A stretch of DNA of 64,000 bases from assembly GCF_037975245.1 (NCBI RefSeq), contig NC_092567.1, positions 10,112,714 through 10,176,713 of the forward strand, written 5' to 3'. This DNA is from Apostichopus japonicus (taxonomy: Eukaryota > Echinodermata > Holothuroidea > Aspidochirotida > Stichopodidae). Position numbers and translations under genes: made by a program. Position 1 is the stretch's first letter. Each line of letters starts with the position of its first letter. The notes under the pieces are model-generated. The model was not told where the DNA came from, searched no databases, and worked only from the letters and a program-made list of their open reading frames with translations. Below, piece after piece: positions 49,585-62,615 of the stretch.

Positions 49585-49737
49585 TTCTTTAGCCTCACAA
49601 GATGTGATTGTGATTCTTAGAACTGGTGTGCGACAGTTTATCAGGAGTCTGGAGAAAAATATCAATGAATTAAGGGAGAAGCAAACCCAGCTATCATCTT
49701 CAGCTGATATGATAGACACCTTGAGATGAATATCAAA
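49585..49737 (+). other. Open exon-like stretch, strand ambiguous
   Basis: On + a CTTCTTTAG acceptor is followed by SQDVIVILRTGVRQFIRSLE and a coiled-coil-like NINELREKQTQLSSSADMID. A 1-base difference from copy 1 puts a stop near the end. Copy 1 (40648-40798) has a stop inside. The minus strand is open in both copies, so the coding strand cannot be decided by eye. Confidence 0.2.
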
Positions 49738-51651
49738 GGTGGCGGTGATTTACATTTTACTGTCCAATTACATTTCATATCATATTTCCAATATGTAAGC
49801 GAATGCTTGAAACAGTCATCTCTACTGTACTACAGTAAATAAACATCATAACAAACAAAGTACATTTAAGTTCAAGATTAAATCCATAGTTGTGTGACCT
49901 CTGTGTGACCTACCTAAATTAATCAAGGTTTCTTGTTTTTGTTTGATCAAGTGTTCATTACAAATACCTCTAACTCAAAGCTCCCCTCCACCTCCAAAGC
50001 AATCCAGACTGAGTTGACTTCTTTAATGTTTCTACAGCATTATGGAATATCTAAAATGGTATTTCAAGTTTTTGGTTTTAATCTGAAGAAAACAAATACC
50101 TAAACAGAAGACTTATTTGTAGGTAACCCAAACTACTTTCATACAAACCAACAAGTTGTCTTCCAGTCTTACCATTCTAGAAGTGTCAGGAGTTCTAGAA
50201 GAATTTATTAATATGAGTCTCGGAGGCAATTTTTATTTCAGTTTGACAAATGGTTAAAACGTACCAGAGGGTGCTTAGGCAGCTATTGTGTCATGGCTCA
50301 TTACAATCATACCAGGTACTGGATTAATTTAGCAAGAATCTGATAATTTTAATGACCTTACTAGAGATTAATTCTGTCACTTGTATTCTGCGTGGATGAG
50401 TTAAAACTTGTTACAAAATTCGTTTAGTCAGAGTGAATGGAGGTAAAAGAGTATTCCTTGATGTGAGATGCTATCCAAAAACCTACCAAAGGTTGTTGAA
50501 ACATTACTATCACTGTTCTATATACTAACCATTAATGTGATGACCATCACATGGAAGAAATATCAGATGATGAACCATTCATTGTCCTTGTCAGCACAGT
50601 ATGAACGTGACTTCCATCGAGAACTGGTAATGACAGGTGGAAAAGGTGATCCCATAATAGCTCGCTTCATATTTAACCTAATGAAGAGAAAAGAAAGTGA
50701 TGTGAATGAGATTTAAGTCCTAATTATAGGAGACATTGAGAATGTCAATCAGAAATAGATACGTGAATGTCTCTGGCTAACTACCCTGTATACATGGACA
50801 ATCACAGAGAAAAAAATACAGAGGAAGGAAAGTACACTTCAGTTTCCAATAACCAGGTATTAAGTGTAAAAACAATTAGCCAGTTAAGCATCAAACTTGA
50901 ACCGGGTTGTCCATTGTTTAGTGGAAGTGGCACCTAAAGGTGTGGTGCAGTGACATAAATGAGCTCCCAAAGGAGAGTCCAACCTCACACAAACCCAACC
51001 ATGCATGGTTTGGGCCTGACTGAGAAATTTGTGAGATTTCGCACCTCTCTTTCGTATTGAGGACAGAATGTCTTTTGAATTTCCACTCATTAGGAGATAC
51101 TGTAATTGTATCTAATTTAGTGTGTCAGCTTTGGTGGATGTGTTTTCATATTATTTTTCTTCATTTAATGGCACCAGGCCCCTGGAGACTGCATTGGCTA
51201 CATTGACCTAGTTACACCACTATCGGGGGGGAGGGGTCTCTTTCTAGATTTTAGATCACCAAAGGTTTATAGAGTACCCTGTTCAGCTGGTCAATAGCCA
51301 TACAATATGGTCAGTTCTACAAATTTGGCAGATGAAGACACTTATAACCTCAAAATTTGGAGTTAAAAGTTTTGAGAGATGAAAAAGTCAAAATTTTGAC
51401 TTTGGGATGAAAATCTTGAGATAAAAATTCCAAATATTGAGAAAGCAAATTCAAAATTTTGAAATTTGGGGACACTTATATATTTTTTTAAGCCACCATA
51501 CTTATTTGCCGAAGTAAGAGCAGTTTTGAGACCAATTAGATTTCTTAAATCCAACTGCAGTGACTGGCTCAGCAATGTTTAAAAATTAAACAAGCATAAG
51601 TGACAATTCTTTATTCACAGCTGTACATTCTCAGATTAGTAGGAAGTATTT

Positions 51652-51895
51652 AGGCGGAGTGTATAGTCTAGTGGTTAACGCCGGCGTCTCCCAGTCATGA
51701 GATCCCCGGTTCGATTCCCCGCCGACAGCAATGTGTGTCGTCTGGCAAGGGTGTTGTTCAATAACAACTTCCTGACATGGACGTTAAATGGATGTGTGCC
51801 GAGAGATTGGCTTCGGTCAGCTTGCGAGTCTATAAGCCTCCATGGCTTCTTTCGCGAGTTCCTGCTTGCGGGAAGATCACATATACATACATATA
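51652..51895 (+). mobile_element. tRNA-derived SINE, about 244 bp
   Basis: The head (51652-51727) looks like a tRNA gene: box A-like TAGTCTAGTGGTTAACG and box B GGTTCGATTCC, with GGCGG near the start able to pair with CCGCC near the end of the head. The box A text resembles tRNA-Glu/Asp. A non-tRNA body follows, then an AT-rich ACATATACATACATATA tail. TATTT lies on both sides (51647-51651 and 51896-51900). The paralogous copy at about 42704-42716 reads AAGTATTTCCAATTGTG without it, proving insertion after the duplication. Confidence 0.93.
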
Positions 51896-52592
51896 TATTT
51901 CCAATTGTGTTTATAGTGGCTGGACTTACAAGGGTACTGCAAAGCTCTCCAAATCTTCAGTACAGTATTTTCACATAGTTTCTGGAATCTGCATTTTGAG
52001 CACATGAGGACATGTCAGTAATAGAAATACTTAATCTGATTTTACTCTGTGGAATATATAGCTGAGCCCTGGCCGGGTGCTGGGGGCTTCAAAAGAGCTC
52101 TGTAACATCTCTTCTACTTCATGTCCTCTTGTACTAAGTATAAAGCATGTAAATACATGTTAGAGAGAAAAATGTAATTTCTATGAAGTATAAATCTAAG
52201 CCCTGGTGGGAGTCCCTGGGGACTTTAGCTGAGGCATTTTCACTTTTCAGATATTTAATGTTCTCTGATAGTGATTTTTCAGAGCAAGTGGAGCCTATGG
52301 GGGAGGGGGGGCAAGTGCTCACCACCCTAATAGATGCCAGTGCTTGTATATGTTTGAATATGTTTATGTTAAACGGTAGTTAGCTCTCAAATATGCAAGG
52401 AAGACATGTTATCATGACATGATATTGATAAAGAGTGGCAGGGGAATTTAAATTCCTTAACCATGCTTGCTAGCCAGCAGTTTGGTGAATCAAGTCATGT
52501 GCAACAAACCAGTTTTACTTCATTCTTACCATTCCTATGGAACTCTGTGCATCAAGAAGTGTAGGATACTGGAAGAAGCTTGATAGGTTCAT

Positions 52593-54235
52593 AGGTCCTG
52601 ATCTCCTCTATCCAGTACAGTCTCTGTCTTCATATACACCAGAGGGTGTCTTCCTACGGTTGAATTATTACGTCATGGAGCTGTTCGAGTCTCAGTGACT
52701 TCTAAATCAAAAGTGAAACATTAACATGATATTATTCAGATATTTCAGAATACTTCAGAAACAAAAGGATACTCACAACAAAGAAAAACCCATGGTAGCA
52801 GTTCCACTTTGATCCAATCATCGATCTTTTTAATGTAGTGAATATACAGCATTACAGTGTTTGGTTTCTGAAGCTTTTTGAAAGTTCTTAGGAACTTTTG
52901 CATTCAGATAGCAATGTGACACTACAGCAGTCTTTGTGGGCAATCAACTTTACATGCTAGCTATAAAGACCCCTACACCTTTAGTAAGTAAATTATGTAA
53001 AGTGCATATATTTGATTTGCGATATTGAAGCTGAAGATACGTCAATAGGAACTGAGCATTACCAGCACAAACCCTGGAAATTCTGGATATGTTCCAATAA
53101 TGGGTTGTCTTGGACCAGTATGGGTGGTGTAAAGAACTGCAGTATTTTGGGTGACACATTCTACAATAATACATGTATATGATATGGAATATTGAATCTC
53201 AATCTCTGGAAAACATTGCCCTTCATTTGACCTTTACTCACTGGCAGGTTAGCACTTAAATCCACAATATCCCAGGAGAGGAAACAACTCCAGAGTACTT
53301 TAAGAATAGGTTTTTATGACTTAATTTGGCTAAAACCTTTCAGACAGTTGGATGATCTCGCAAATGTAGAACACTTCTTAAACGAATAATATGATCAAAT
53401 TATTTGAAGAAGGAAAACCTCCCCTTCAACTTGTAACCAACTATAACAGGCAAGCACCATACTTCAGCTAGTCCTACATTGTGCTGAGTATAGGTCACGC
53501 TTTATGATATTGCAATGCATGCTATTGAATATTATAACTAAAATCATTAGACTAGGCCTAAATTAGGCTGCACTTAGGTTATATGACTAGAGAAGACCTA
53601 AGCCATAACGTTGAACGTTATGATGGCCTGTGAGCCAATCCTTGTACGTGCACAGCCTAACGCTATGAAAGGAACTCAACTGATACGTGGGATTTCTTCT
53701 TTGACAATTGTAATATACTGTACTCCGTCTGTTTCTTTCAGTATCATGTTCACCATCTGGAATATGTTGCAATATCTTCATATTTAAGCCTGTACTGTAG
53801 CTTCGGGGAATCACGTCAAACAAACAGGGAAGTACAACCATTCAACCGTTCTCCAAACGCTGTTTACACTGTGGCGTTCGTTTAGATTTTGAAAATGAGA
53901 CTTGTTCAAGTCGTTTTCCATGCCTACGAGGGAAATTCCCCTATTTTTCAGATAAATGGTCAATCTTCCAATTGAAATAATAGCAATTTACCACAAAATG
54001 GCAAATTCCTTAGATCTAATAAGTGAGGACTTCAACAATATGCTGCAAAATGTCATTTTATCATTTGCACCTTGACATTTGTCTGCTAAAGTTGTGTTCA
54101 TAGAATCCTGTACAGCAGCTTGAAAGTGCCATCAAGACAGCAAGATAAACATGTCTTAGATATTTTTTTCAGCCTGGATAGGCTATTGTTTAACTACAAG
54201 CTTGGAAAATGGTCAATACTTTAACATTTCTAAAA
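52593..54235. other. Non-coding stretch
   Basis: No gene recognised. A minus-strand frame at 53587-53841 starts MVVLPCLFDVIPRSYSTG and has no family resemblance or splice partner that I can see. Confidence 0.3.
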
Positions 54236-54344
54236 TCTTTTGAAATGACGAGATGAAAGCATTTGGCTATTTCAACATTAGTCAGAAAATTTCCAAATTA
54301 TACACTAGGATATGGAATTCGGAGGGGGGGGGGGGCGGGCGATG

Positions 54345-54698
54345 CAGACCCGTCAACTCCCCCAGTTTTACCGGGAGACTCCCGGTTTTTACCCGAATCT
54401 CCCGGCCTTCCGGTTTCATATTCTATTCTCCCGGTTTTTTAATGTTTCATCACTTGCGACATTTCTGAAAATAGCCAACAGTTAGTCCTATGCTTATTCG
54501 CGTAATAAGTGTAATCTAAAACTAGACTGATTGTTTACAAACACGTTACGACTGACACAGTGCTGTGCGGGACTCTCAACCAATAGCAGGCTTCTTTGTC
54601 AGTTCTCGGACTTCACGCAATGTACGTTGGCCTTGGTAGAGTCCTGAATACAGTACATTAGTACGGCGTGCACTGTGCATATGCCATGGTGCACTCAG

Positions 54699-54790
<92 letters not shown>

Positions 54791-55279
54791 TTAACTTGTA
54801 TGTATACGTGGCGCGGCGTACCATTTGTGTGCAGTTCGCATGTAGGATATTTGTATACGACGAAAAACAGTTAAGTTCTATGCCGACGAACACTTTACAT
54901 GCGTCCTCTTCGCTGCTAGGTGAATATTACGTCTTTAACTACGATTTAAGAAACGGCTGTTTCAAACATCTCACTAATTCTTTCGGCGACTATTCATGGA
55001 GCACAATAGCATTTCCTGCGTATAAACTCGTACAGGGATTATACGCGGTATCTACGCGGCGTCTACGCGGCATTTTGTTTGTCAACGTCTTTATACGGTC
55101 CTGTAGGCGTACCCATGTCCAGTAATACGTGAGCGGTACTGTAAACTACACGTTAGGAGTATTTATATCATTTCAGTTGAAAATTACCAACCTCCCTATT
55201 TTCCCTTAATCTCCCTATTTTTTGGCCCTGAAAAAATGTTATTCTCCCTATTTTGGGGTCAAACAGGTTGACAGGTCTG
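54345..55279 (+). mobile_element. CAGACC-ended terminal-inverted-repeat element, 935 bp
   Basis: Begins CAGACCCGTCAACTCCC and ends with the complement of CAGACCTGTCAACCTG. The left part repeats CTCCCGGTTTTT words, the right part CTCCCTATTTT words. Outside lie CGATG on the left and TGATG on the right, a possible 4-5-bp duplication with one mismatch. The related sequence at 44913 lacks the element. A TA microsatellite sits inside. No transposase frame. Superfamily not assigned. Confidence 0.75.
54701..54787 (+). repeat. TA microsatellite
   Basis: Over 40 uninterrupted TA units. The alternating Tyr-Ile open frame on the minus strand is an artefact of it. Confidence 0.97.
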
Positions 55280-57100
55280 TGATGTTACATTCAGCTGAGA
55301 AGAAGGCCACTGCTACGGGTGTTCACCCGTCCCAGTCCCCCCCCCCCCTCAGACTTTACCCTAAAAATATTTATTGGCAATAATGGTGTATATGGAGCCA
55401 ATTTAAGACCTAACTGTAGTCTAATTATGCTCAGAGAACACCATTTAAAGTAGATTTTCAAAACAATATCAGGGGGCGGATCTACATAGGATTTGCCTTC
55501 AACAAGCCAACCAACACACCGCCACTTTTTTTTTTTAATTCTTCTTTCCATTCTAGCCTTTCCAAAACAGTGAAGGCCCTACCCAAGTCAATCGGAAGGA
55601 ATTTTAGATTTACTGCTCCAACCCCCCCCCCCCACCCTTGAAATCATATATTACAATTGGGGTCGCTGAGAAGGGGTCCCATTGTTCGAGTCCTTCGATC
55701 CGATTTCATCTATAGGCCCTATAGGTAGCCTCTCATCAGTGTATGACAATAACGATATATGCCCTGTTATATGTAAAGTACCGTAGTAGATAGCCTATAC
55801 ATCTGATATTAAGATGTGGTACATGGCTACATGTAGGTAACATGCTATAATGTGTACCTCTTTGTCAGGCATTATTGTATATAAGAATAATAACTGGTTG
55901 GGCAACATGTCCATCCAACGGCTACTTACCAAATAACTGGACGGGCAAGACTGTATTTTCTGATTTTCCATGCAATTGAACAATAGTGATTTTAACATCG
56001 GTTAGTTCAGTTTTCAAACTTTACACTAGTATTCTTTAGCACAACCTTAAGTTTAGACGACATTTATAGTCTAAATACGCCTCAAAATTGTTTCTGCCGG
56101 AGGCCCCCCCCCCCCTGCACAACACCCTACATGGAATTGCATTCAACGACTCAACAGCAACACCATCATAACTTTCGCCACATATAGTCAGTGGCGTCGC
56201 CAAGGGGGGGCCAGGGGGGCACGTGCCCCCCTGGAAAACCTAGTGCCCCCCGAGTGCCCCCCCCCCATCTGAGATTTGGGTTGGTAAAAAAATATATAGG
56301 CTATATATATTGTTATATTCAACTCCCATCATCTGAGTTGGTTTTTCATAAGGACAAAGAAGCACAGTAATTCGTATTTTCTTCAAATAACCTGCGAAAA
56401 TATGAAAAAGTTTTTCCTTGAACGTCGGGTATCGAAGTCGTAACCCGCGCCATCACAACAGGTGTCGATATTTACATTGAATGTGTCAGTGCTCACGCCA
56501 TACCAGCGGATATACACGTCCGCTTCGCGAGCTACATGACTGTGAGAAGGGAGGGTACTGCAATATGTTGCCTTGGTCTGAGGTTGACAGGTTAGGAGCT
56601 GACGAAATGTGAGAATGCGAGGGTCCGCAGGCACCATACTTGCCTATATTTGTGGACCCATATATTAACCCTGTTGTGTAGGGGCTGCAGAGGTCATTTG
56701 AGGTCAGATGCTTGTAGGAACAAATGGCGAATGTTCACACCTGCATACTGAGCCATACTCGATGTGTGATCAAACTTTGGATTGCATGGTGAGATCCCTG
56801 ATAGGAGCCAATAACGATGCTGGAACCTGTTACATCTTAATAGATAATGGGCGAAAACGAGAATGACAAGAAAGGAGTCGGGGGTCATGCACACATTAAT
56901 TCAACAAATGTAGGTTCTATTGATAGGGTTAGGCATAATATCGACAGCATGTGGTTCATATCCTCTGCAAATTTCTGCGCCTTGTTAAAATTATTACCTC
57001 AAAAATAGCAATTTCTGGAGATATCTTCAGATCGAATTTAGCATCAAATGTGGCAGCATTTTGCATCCAGCCCATCCTCCGTATTCGTAAATTTTCCAAA
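55280..57100. other. Non-coding with hAT-like fragments
   Basis: The first 580 bp continue the repeat copy also seen at 44916-45360. At 56187 a left end CAGTGGCGTCGCCAAGG is followed by G/C runs, without a partner. The rest holds nothing recognised. Confidence 0.4.
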
Positions 57101-58609
57101 GGGGAGGGGGCAGTGGCGGCAGAACCGGGGGCTTGGGGGGCTCAGCCCTCCCCCCTCAATGAAAAAGTTGAGGGGGCAAATGCATGATAAGCCCCCTCAA
57201 TATTTACCAAGGCTCTGAAACGTGCATCTGCCCATTTTTCAATGCATACTTGTCGATCTGTCCGATGCACACGTATACTATATAGGTGTAATAATTTTAG
57301 TAAATGCTGGGGGCACGTCCCCTGGCTATAGACCACATTGTCACCCCAACCGCGTCTTCACGCCCCGTGAAAAGTGGAAGCAGTGAGTGTGAGTACCGGT
57401 AAGCGCAACACAACTTCGTCTTAGGCCAATGGCTTGCTTCATTTCAGCCAGTTCTCCAACATCCCCTTACTACACTCAAAAACGTCTTTGCGAGTACACT
57501 GCAAAAACTCGGGTGTTAAATTTAACACCCATGGTGTTAAATTTGTATTCTTTTTGGAGTGCATATTTGCCAACACCAGCGGGTGTTAAATTAACACCAA
57601 GTTGAGAATCCTTTTCTTTACACCACAAAGGGTGTTAAATTCATTATCTTTGGTGTTGATATTGTTACTCTGGTTGGTGTAAAATTAACACTAACTGAAT
57701 TGATTTTAACACCAAAAATGGTGTTATTTAGATCTTCCCACTGATGTTGAATTGCAAGTTTTTTATCCAATCCAGATCGTGTTAATTCTGTATTTTGTAA
57801 AACACCTTTCCAAGGTATCGCCCAAGTCTGGGCTGGACAATACGCATAAGCAATAAACAACAGATAAAAGCCATAGATGCCATTTTAAATGTGTTACACG
57901 TTTTTTATATTCATCTTAGAAGCATCAGTTGTACAGAAAACACCTTATTAAGTGCATAAACCGGAATGAACAAAAGCTTGTTTAACATGAGCAAGCCCAT
58001 AAACTGATTAGAATCTTATTTTTTAATGAAGATAAATCAGATCATAATGCTTGCATATTATAAATGCTTAAAGTTAATATTATACCTTTGTCTTAAACTG
58101 ATAAACACATGCATGGAAACCAATGGTATCACACTTTAATACCCGGATGTATGTATACAATGTACACTGTGTATTCATATCTTTACACTTGAACTATAAC
58201 ACAGTGTTACTTTGATAATTATATGTTTGAACATAACTGAACCATTGGCAATCACATAACACTGATTAAAAGGTAATTTGTAGCATGTTCTCTAATATTC
58301 TAGCTGGCGAAACAATTTAATAACTGTTCACATATAAAAACAATTGTTAGAAACGAACACTGACTGGGTTACTTCAGCCAAAAAATGTACAAAATTAACT
58401 CATTGAAAAATTATGTGCCTTGGACAGACATAAGTGTATGATCACATCTGGATTGAATCCTCAGTAATGACAGTGGTTTGAAGTCAACAAGTTCACTGGT
58501 TTTCCTGACATAAGTCTGCTGAGGTACTGCCTCTTTCACAGCAAATCCATGAAACAATGGTTTGTAAAACAGTGTGCTACAAACAAAACTCTAACAAAGT
58601 TTTTTATGG

Positions 58610-58810
58610 TGGAGTATAAGGATCGCGAGATACAATGTCTCAATTTGACAAAGAAAACGTGGTGAAAATGACTGATTGAAGGTCAATTTTGACCGAAAAT
58701 GTTAGGTCACTCGCAAATTATAAGAATATGTGAAAATGAGAGTGCGACAGTTGGAAAGTTTGAAGTGCGACAGTCGCAACCCCCCACACCCACTCTAGCG
58801 ACGTCCATGC
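58610..58810 (+). repeat. Dispersed repeat fragment shared with 21888-22145
   Basis: Shared words include TATAAGNATCGCG, GAAAACGTGGT and CTCTAGCGACGTCC. It has replaced the DNA where further 3' exons of the CIDE-N gene would be expected. Confidence 0.65.
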
Positions 58811-59549
58811 CCATGACAGACATATCTCCCCCGTACACTTGTAAATGCATGCAATCCAGTCTAATAGCATACATGACACCAGTCAGAATACTTTGTGTCA
58901 TACTCACAAGGCCTCGAGTAATCTTGAATTGTGGAAATTCCTCTATTATATGCCCTGCTGAATTCATAGCATTGACCATGTTTCTCCTCACTAATAGAGT
59001 ATTTTTCATCCTCTCAAAGACCAAATTAGAATCTGTAGATACAGCAGGGGTATGTTTCATCCAGTTTACATCTGCTGTAGTGTTATCTTCAGATTGCAGG
59101 TTATCAGACACAGCAGGTAATGGCCTTTTAAGCATGGGGTCTCCATCTTGCTTGCAGGCAGGGTCCTTTGGAGTTATGTTTGATTGTTCAGAATGATGTT
59201 CTCCTCTATTGACGTTTTTTTATCCTTGCTGCAAGGAATCCTCCTTTGGTTCTTTCATCATAAAAAGCTTCCTGAAAATAATAATGAAATGTACTTAGTA
59301 CTAGCTGTGGTTCATTTTATGTACCACTCTCCAGTTGGAGATTTCTTAATAGCATTTCCCAAGTTAAGCTGTAGGTTGAAAATTGCTAGGAGTTTTCATA
59401 AGTAGCTTCCAAGACATCTTTACTATCAAAAACACTCTCAGAAATTATGAGTATGTGGCAGTAATTTTAGTTTGAACTAGCAAAACTACAGCGCTTATAC
59501 AAGAGACCTTTAACCACAACTTCCTCTGTTTCTACTGAAGTCATGGGCA

Positions 59550-59590
59550 TCTAAAGGAAGAATTGCAAAGGGGGGGGGGGGGGGGGAGAT
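59550..59590 (+). repeat. G homopolymer, about 16 G
   Basis: The longest of many G or C runs of nine or more in the window; others lie at 13309, 23541, 34098, 42274, 43119, 44640, 46119 and 54324. Confidence 0.9.
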
Positions 59591-62500
59591 GAAATGTTTT
59601 CCATGGCAATGTCCAGTTCCAAATCATGCATGTCCCAACATTTTAAGTGAGAAAAAAAAGTTCTCCTCTTGTCCTGGAAAGATCATGATACCTATAATGT
59701 AAAATTTGACTGGCCCTGCATTAGACAAACCATTTCCCCTCCTATGCATGTATGCCTTTTCCCTGCATTTAATGTTAAACTATGATACTGCAGAACAACT
59801 GTTTTGAAGTATAGTTCCAAAATTTACAATAATGTCCCTATGACAGCGAGTGTTTAATCCAAAAACCCTTGGTGGGGGTCTTGGGTCCTCCTGCAGTTTA
59901 TTTAAATTAATTACTTACATGACCTGTTGGTGTGTATGGGTCTTGAAGGTTTTCAAACAGGTTGACAATACCGACTGCATTTTTCTTTTTTTCTTTTTGT
60001 GACCGTAGGTGGCGTCCGTCTGTGATGGTAGATGTAGGGGGAAATAAAGTGTATTATAATATGGTGTAATAGTATATTATATCATAATAAAGTGTGATAT
60101 TAGTGTATTAGATGTTTGCCTTACTAAATGAGTGATTACTTAAAGGCCCTTTTCTCTCACCACAAATCTGCCATAAACCTGCAATACTGGTCAGTTCAAA
60201 TGTTGTGTATTCTTAAAAACAACAATGGACCAATGCTGAATTTAATAACCTGGGCCTTGAAATTCACTTGCACAGAGGAGAAAGGGGTCTTTAAAGGCGC
60301 TCAGCTATCTGCTGTATTGGTCAGAGCTCCCAAATATAACATGCTATGAACTAGGAAAGTTTCTAACATAATGAAATTGAACTGCCTGGGTTAGCCCAAC
60401 TAAGTTTGTGTACACAATTTCAATAACATGTGTCTTTCAGCATATGGTATTGTCTGTGGAGAATATTTAAAATGAAAAGCAATACCTGGTGTTCAATGGT
60501 TAATACTGATCATGTCACATCACTGTTTTTTGAAAGCAAACACATTTTTTCTATTATTGTGCTAATTTGGGGCCAATGCAGATCTTTAAGGCTAAGTTTA
60601 CAATGGATCCCCAGCTCAGGATCAGATCTGACAAAGCAACAGACAACTCATTCTGTAACAGGAACATACCAATTAGCCTGGTTAAAAATTGGCACAAGTG
60701 TGGCAGTCAGAAATTGTTACTGCCACTCTCCAATTTCCCAACTATCTTCATGGGTTGACCAGCTAAATGTTTCATCAATGGAGCACTTACATACTTACAT
60801 GTGTCAATTAATCCATGTTCATAGACATGTTAAAGTTTTAAACATTTCATTGCAGCAATCATGATTTTCTATGTTTACAACTACAAAAATAAAACTTACC
60901 CATGTACTTCCATCATGTTAGCAACTACAATGTTTACCAACAATCTCCTGGACTTTTCGTTCAGATACTTTTGGGCTCTGTATTCAGCTAAAACAGTGGC
61001 TCCACTTGCACTTTTTTTGAAGAACTGCACTTATGAGCTTTAATAAAGTGTAGAAAAAAATACAAGGATTCTTGAAAGTTGTAATGAACTTTAGAGATTC
61101 ATAATTAGAGCTTTTGTAACATAAATTAGTAAAAGACCTTCATTCTTTTTATTTTAATATTAGTATTATTGTTTTCTAATGTCCTTTGAAATCCTAAATT
61201 GGATACCCAAAGACCATTCCAAATCCAGAGATGACTTCTACAGGAGATCTTCCCAGCATCAAAACGTCAGTCCCACTTATTTTCCCACCAAATCCATTCA
61301 TATTTTACATTGGTGACACCCACCTCAACCCATAATGCTTAAGGCTACATCAATTTGTTAGGTTATTGACTGTTCAGAATCTTGCAAATTAATAGCAAAT
61401 ATGAAAATCTCAAAAGTAATATTTCTGTTCAGTCCAGATGTCAAACCCCAAATCCAACACCAATGTATGCAGCTTCTTGAGTTGTTTTATGCTATATCCA
61501 AAGTCTTTGGGAGCAAAGTGGATTCAAGCATTATTAATAAATACAATACATTTTCACAAAGATTGTTACATGCTAAGGCGGATACCAAAACTTTCTAATT
61601 GGAGCAAATGTTTTGCCATGTTGCAGGTTTCCATTGAATGGTATAAAGCCCTCAACATTAAAAGAAATGTTTAAATGTGATTACCTCAGCTGCCTCATCT
61701 GTTGTTGCTTAGACTGTTTCCCTAAATCTTTTCATGGGAGGTGCAGAACTGGTGGAGGGAAGATTAGCATAATCTTGAGTATCATCTTCCTCAGAAATTA
61801 CATCAGTATCTGAATTGCTGTCTATTTTAACCCTTGCAGCTGCTGGAGATACTAAATAAAAGAAAATCTGCTGTTAAGCACATAGCTAGAGATAGGTGAA
61901 CACATTTCTTGTAATGAATAGGAATGTGCATTTTCTAACAATCCATGAACTGATAACCGGTCAAATTTTTCAATCGGTTAACCAGTAATCAATCCTACAA
62001 CCACACAAAAAATGGCAATTAATGTAACACATTGATTTCAAAACTTCACAGAACTAGCCATAAGAACCAGACATTAAAACTGCCGCAGAGCTGCTACCCC
62101 TTAGTTGCAATTAAGTCTTATCTGTTTTGCTGTACTTGCATATACCCTCACTACATGAGACATTTCTTCAAATCTTCTGTGTTTTGCGTTTGGGAATTGC
62201 CAAAATTATGGGAAAAACAGTACAACGCTGATAAACTGCAGTCAAAATTCAACGTTCAACCCTTGTTATCTTGACCATATGATTGTGACTGCCACTGTAT
62301 AAACTATGCTTACACACTACTCTCAATGTGGTATGGAAATAAAACAAAATTCCCAATTTGAAATGCTGGGGATCAAGGAGCCAGTCTGAGGTGTTATCCA
62401 CCAAACGAGGCGAAAACAACAACAAATGTCATTTTTGAGGAACCTCTGGGATCTTTTCTGTGACAAAAGGTATAGGCTTATTCCTAATTAAGGAAATGTC

Positions 62501-62615
62501 AGAGATCCCACCACACTAACCTTCATTTTCCCATTGGAAACACATCAGGTTATTCATGTAAGCAGAGTATTTTGCATTGTCTGTAGCTCCTTATTTGCCA
62601 CTAACCCCACTTTTC

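Larger units (their letters stand above)
45418..52592 (+). repeat. Segmental duplication 2, copy 2
   Basis: Direct copy of 33508-43422 with very high similarity, lacking the 3.1-kb insertion and gaining a SINE at 51652-51895. It ends after AAGAAGCTTGATAGGTTCATA. Confidence 0.92.

Noticed and set aside
54576-54893. 105-codon frame with a Tyr-Ile run
   Set aside because: It is the TA microsatellite read in frame.
58699-59196. 165-codon + strand frame
   Set aside because: It is antisense to the better supported exon 58908-59271 of the CIDE-N gene.
60430-60864. 144-codon + strand frame
   Set aside because: It lies in an intron of the minus-strand gene, with no family resemblance or splice sites of its own.
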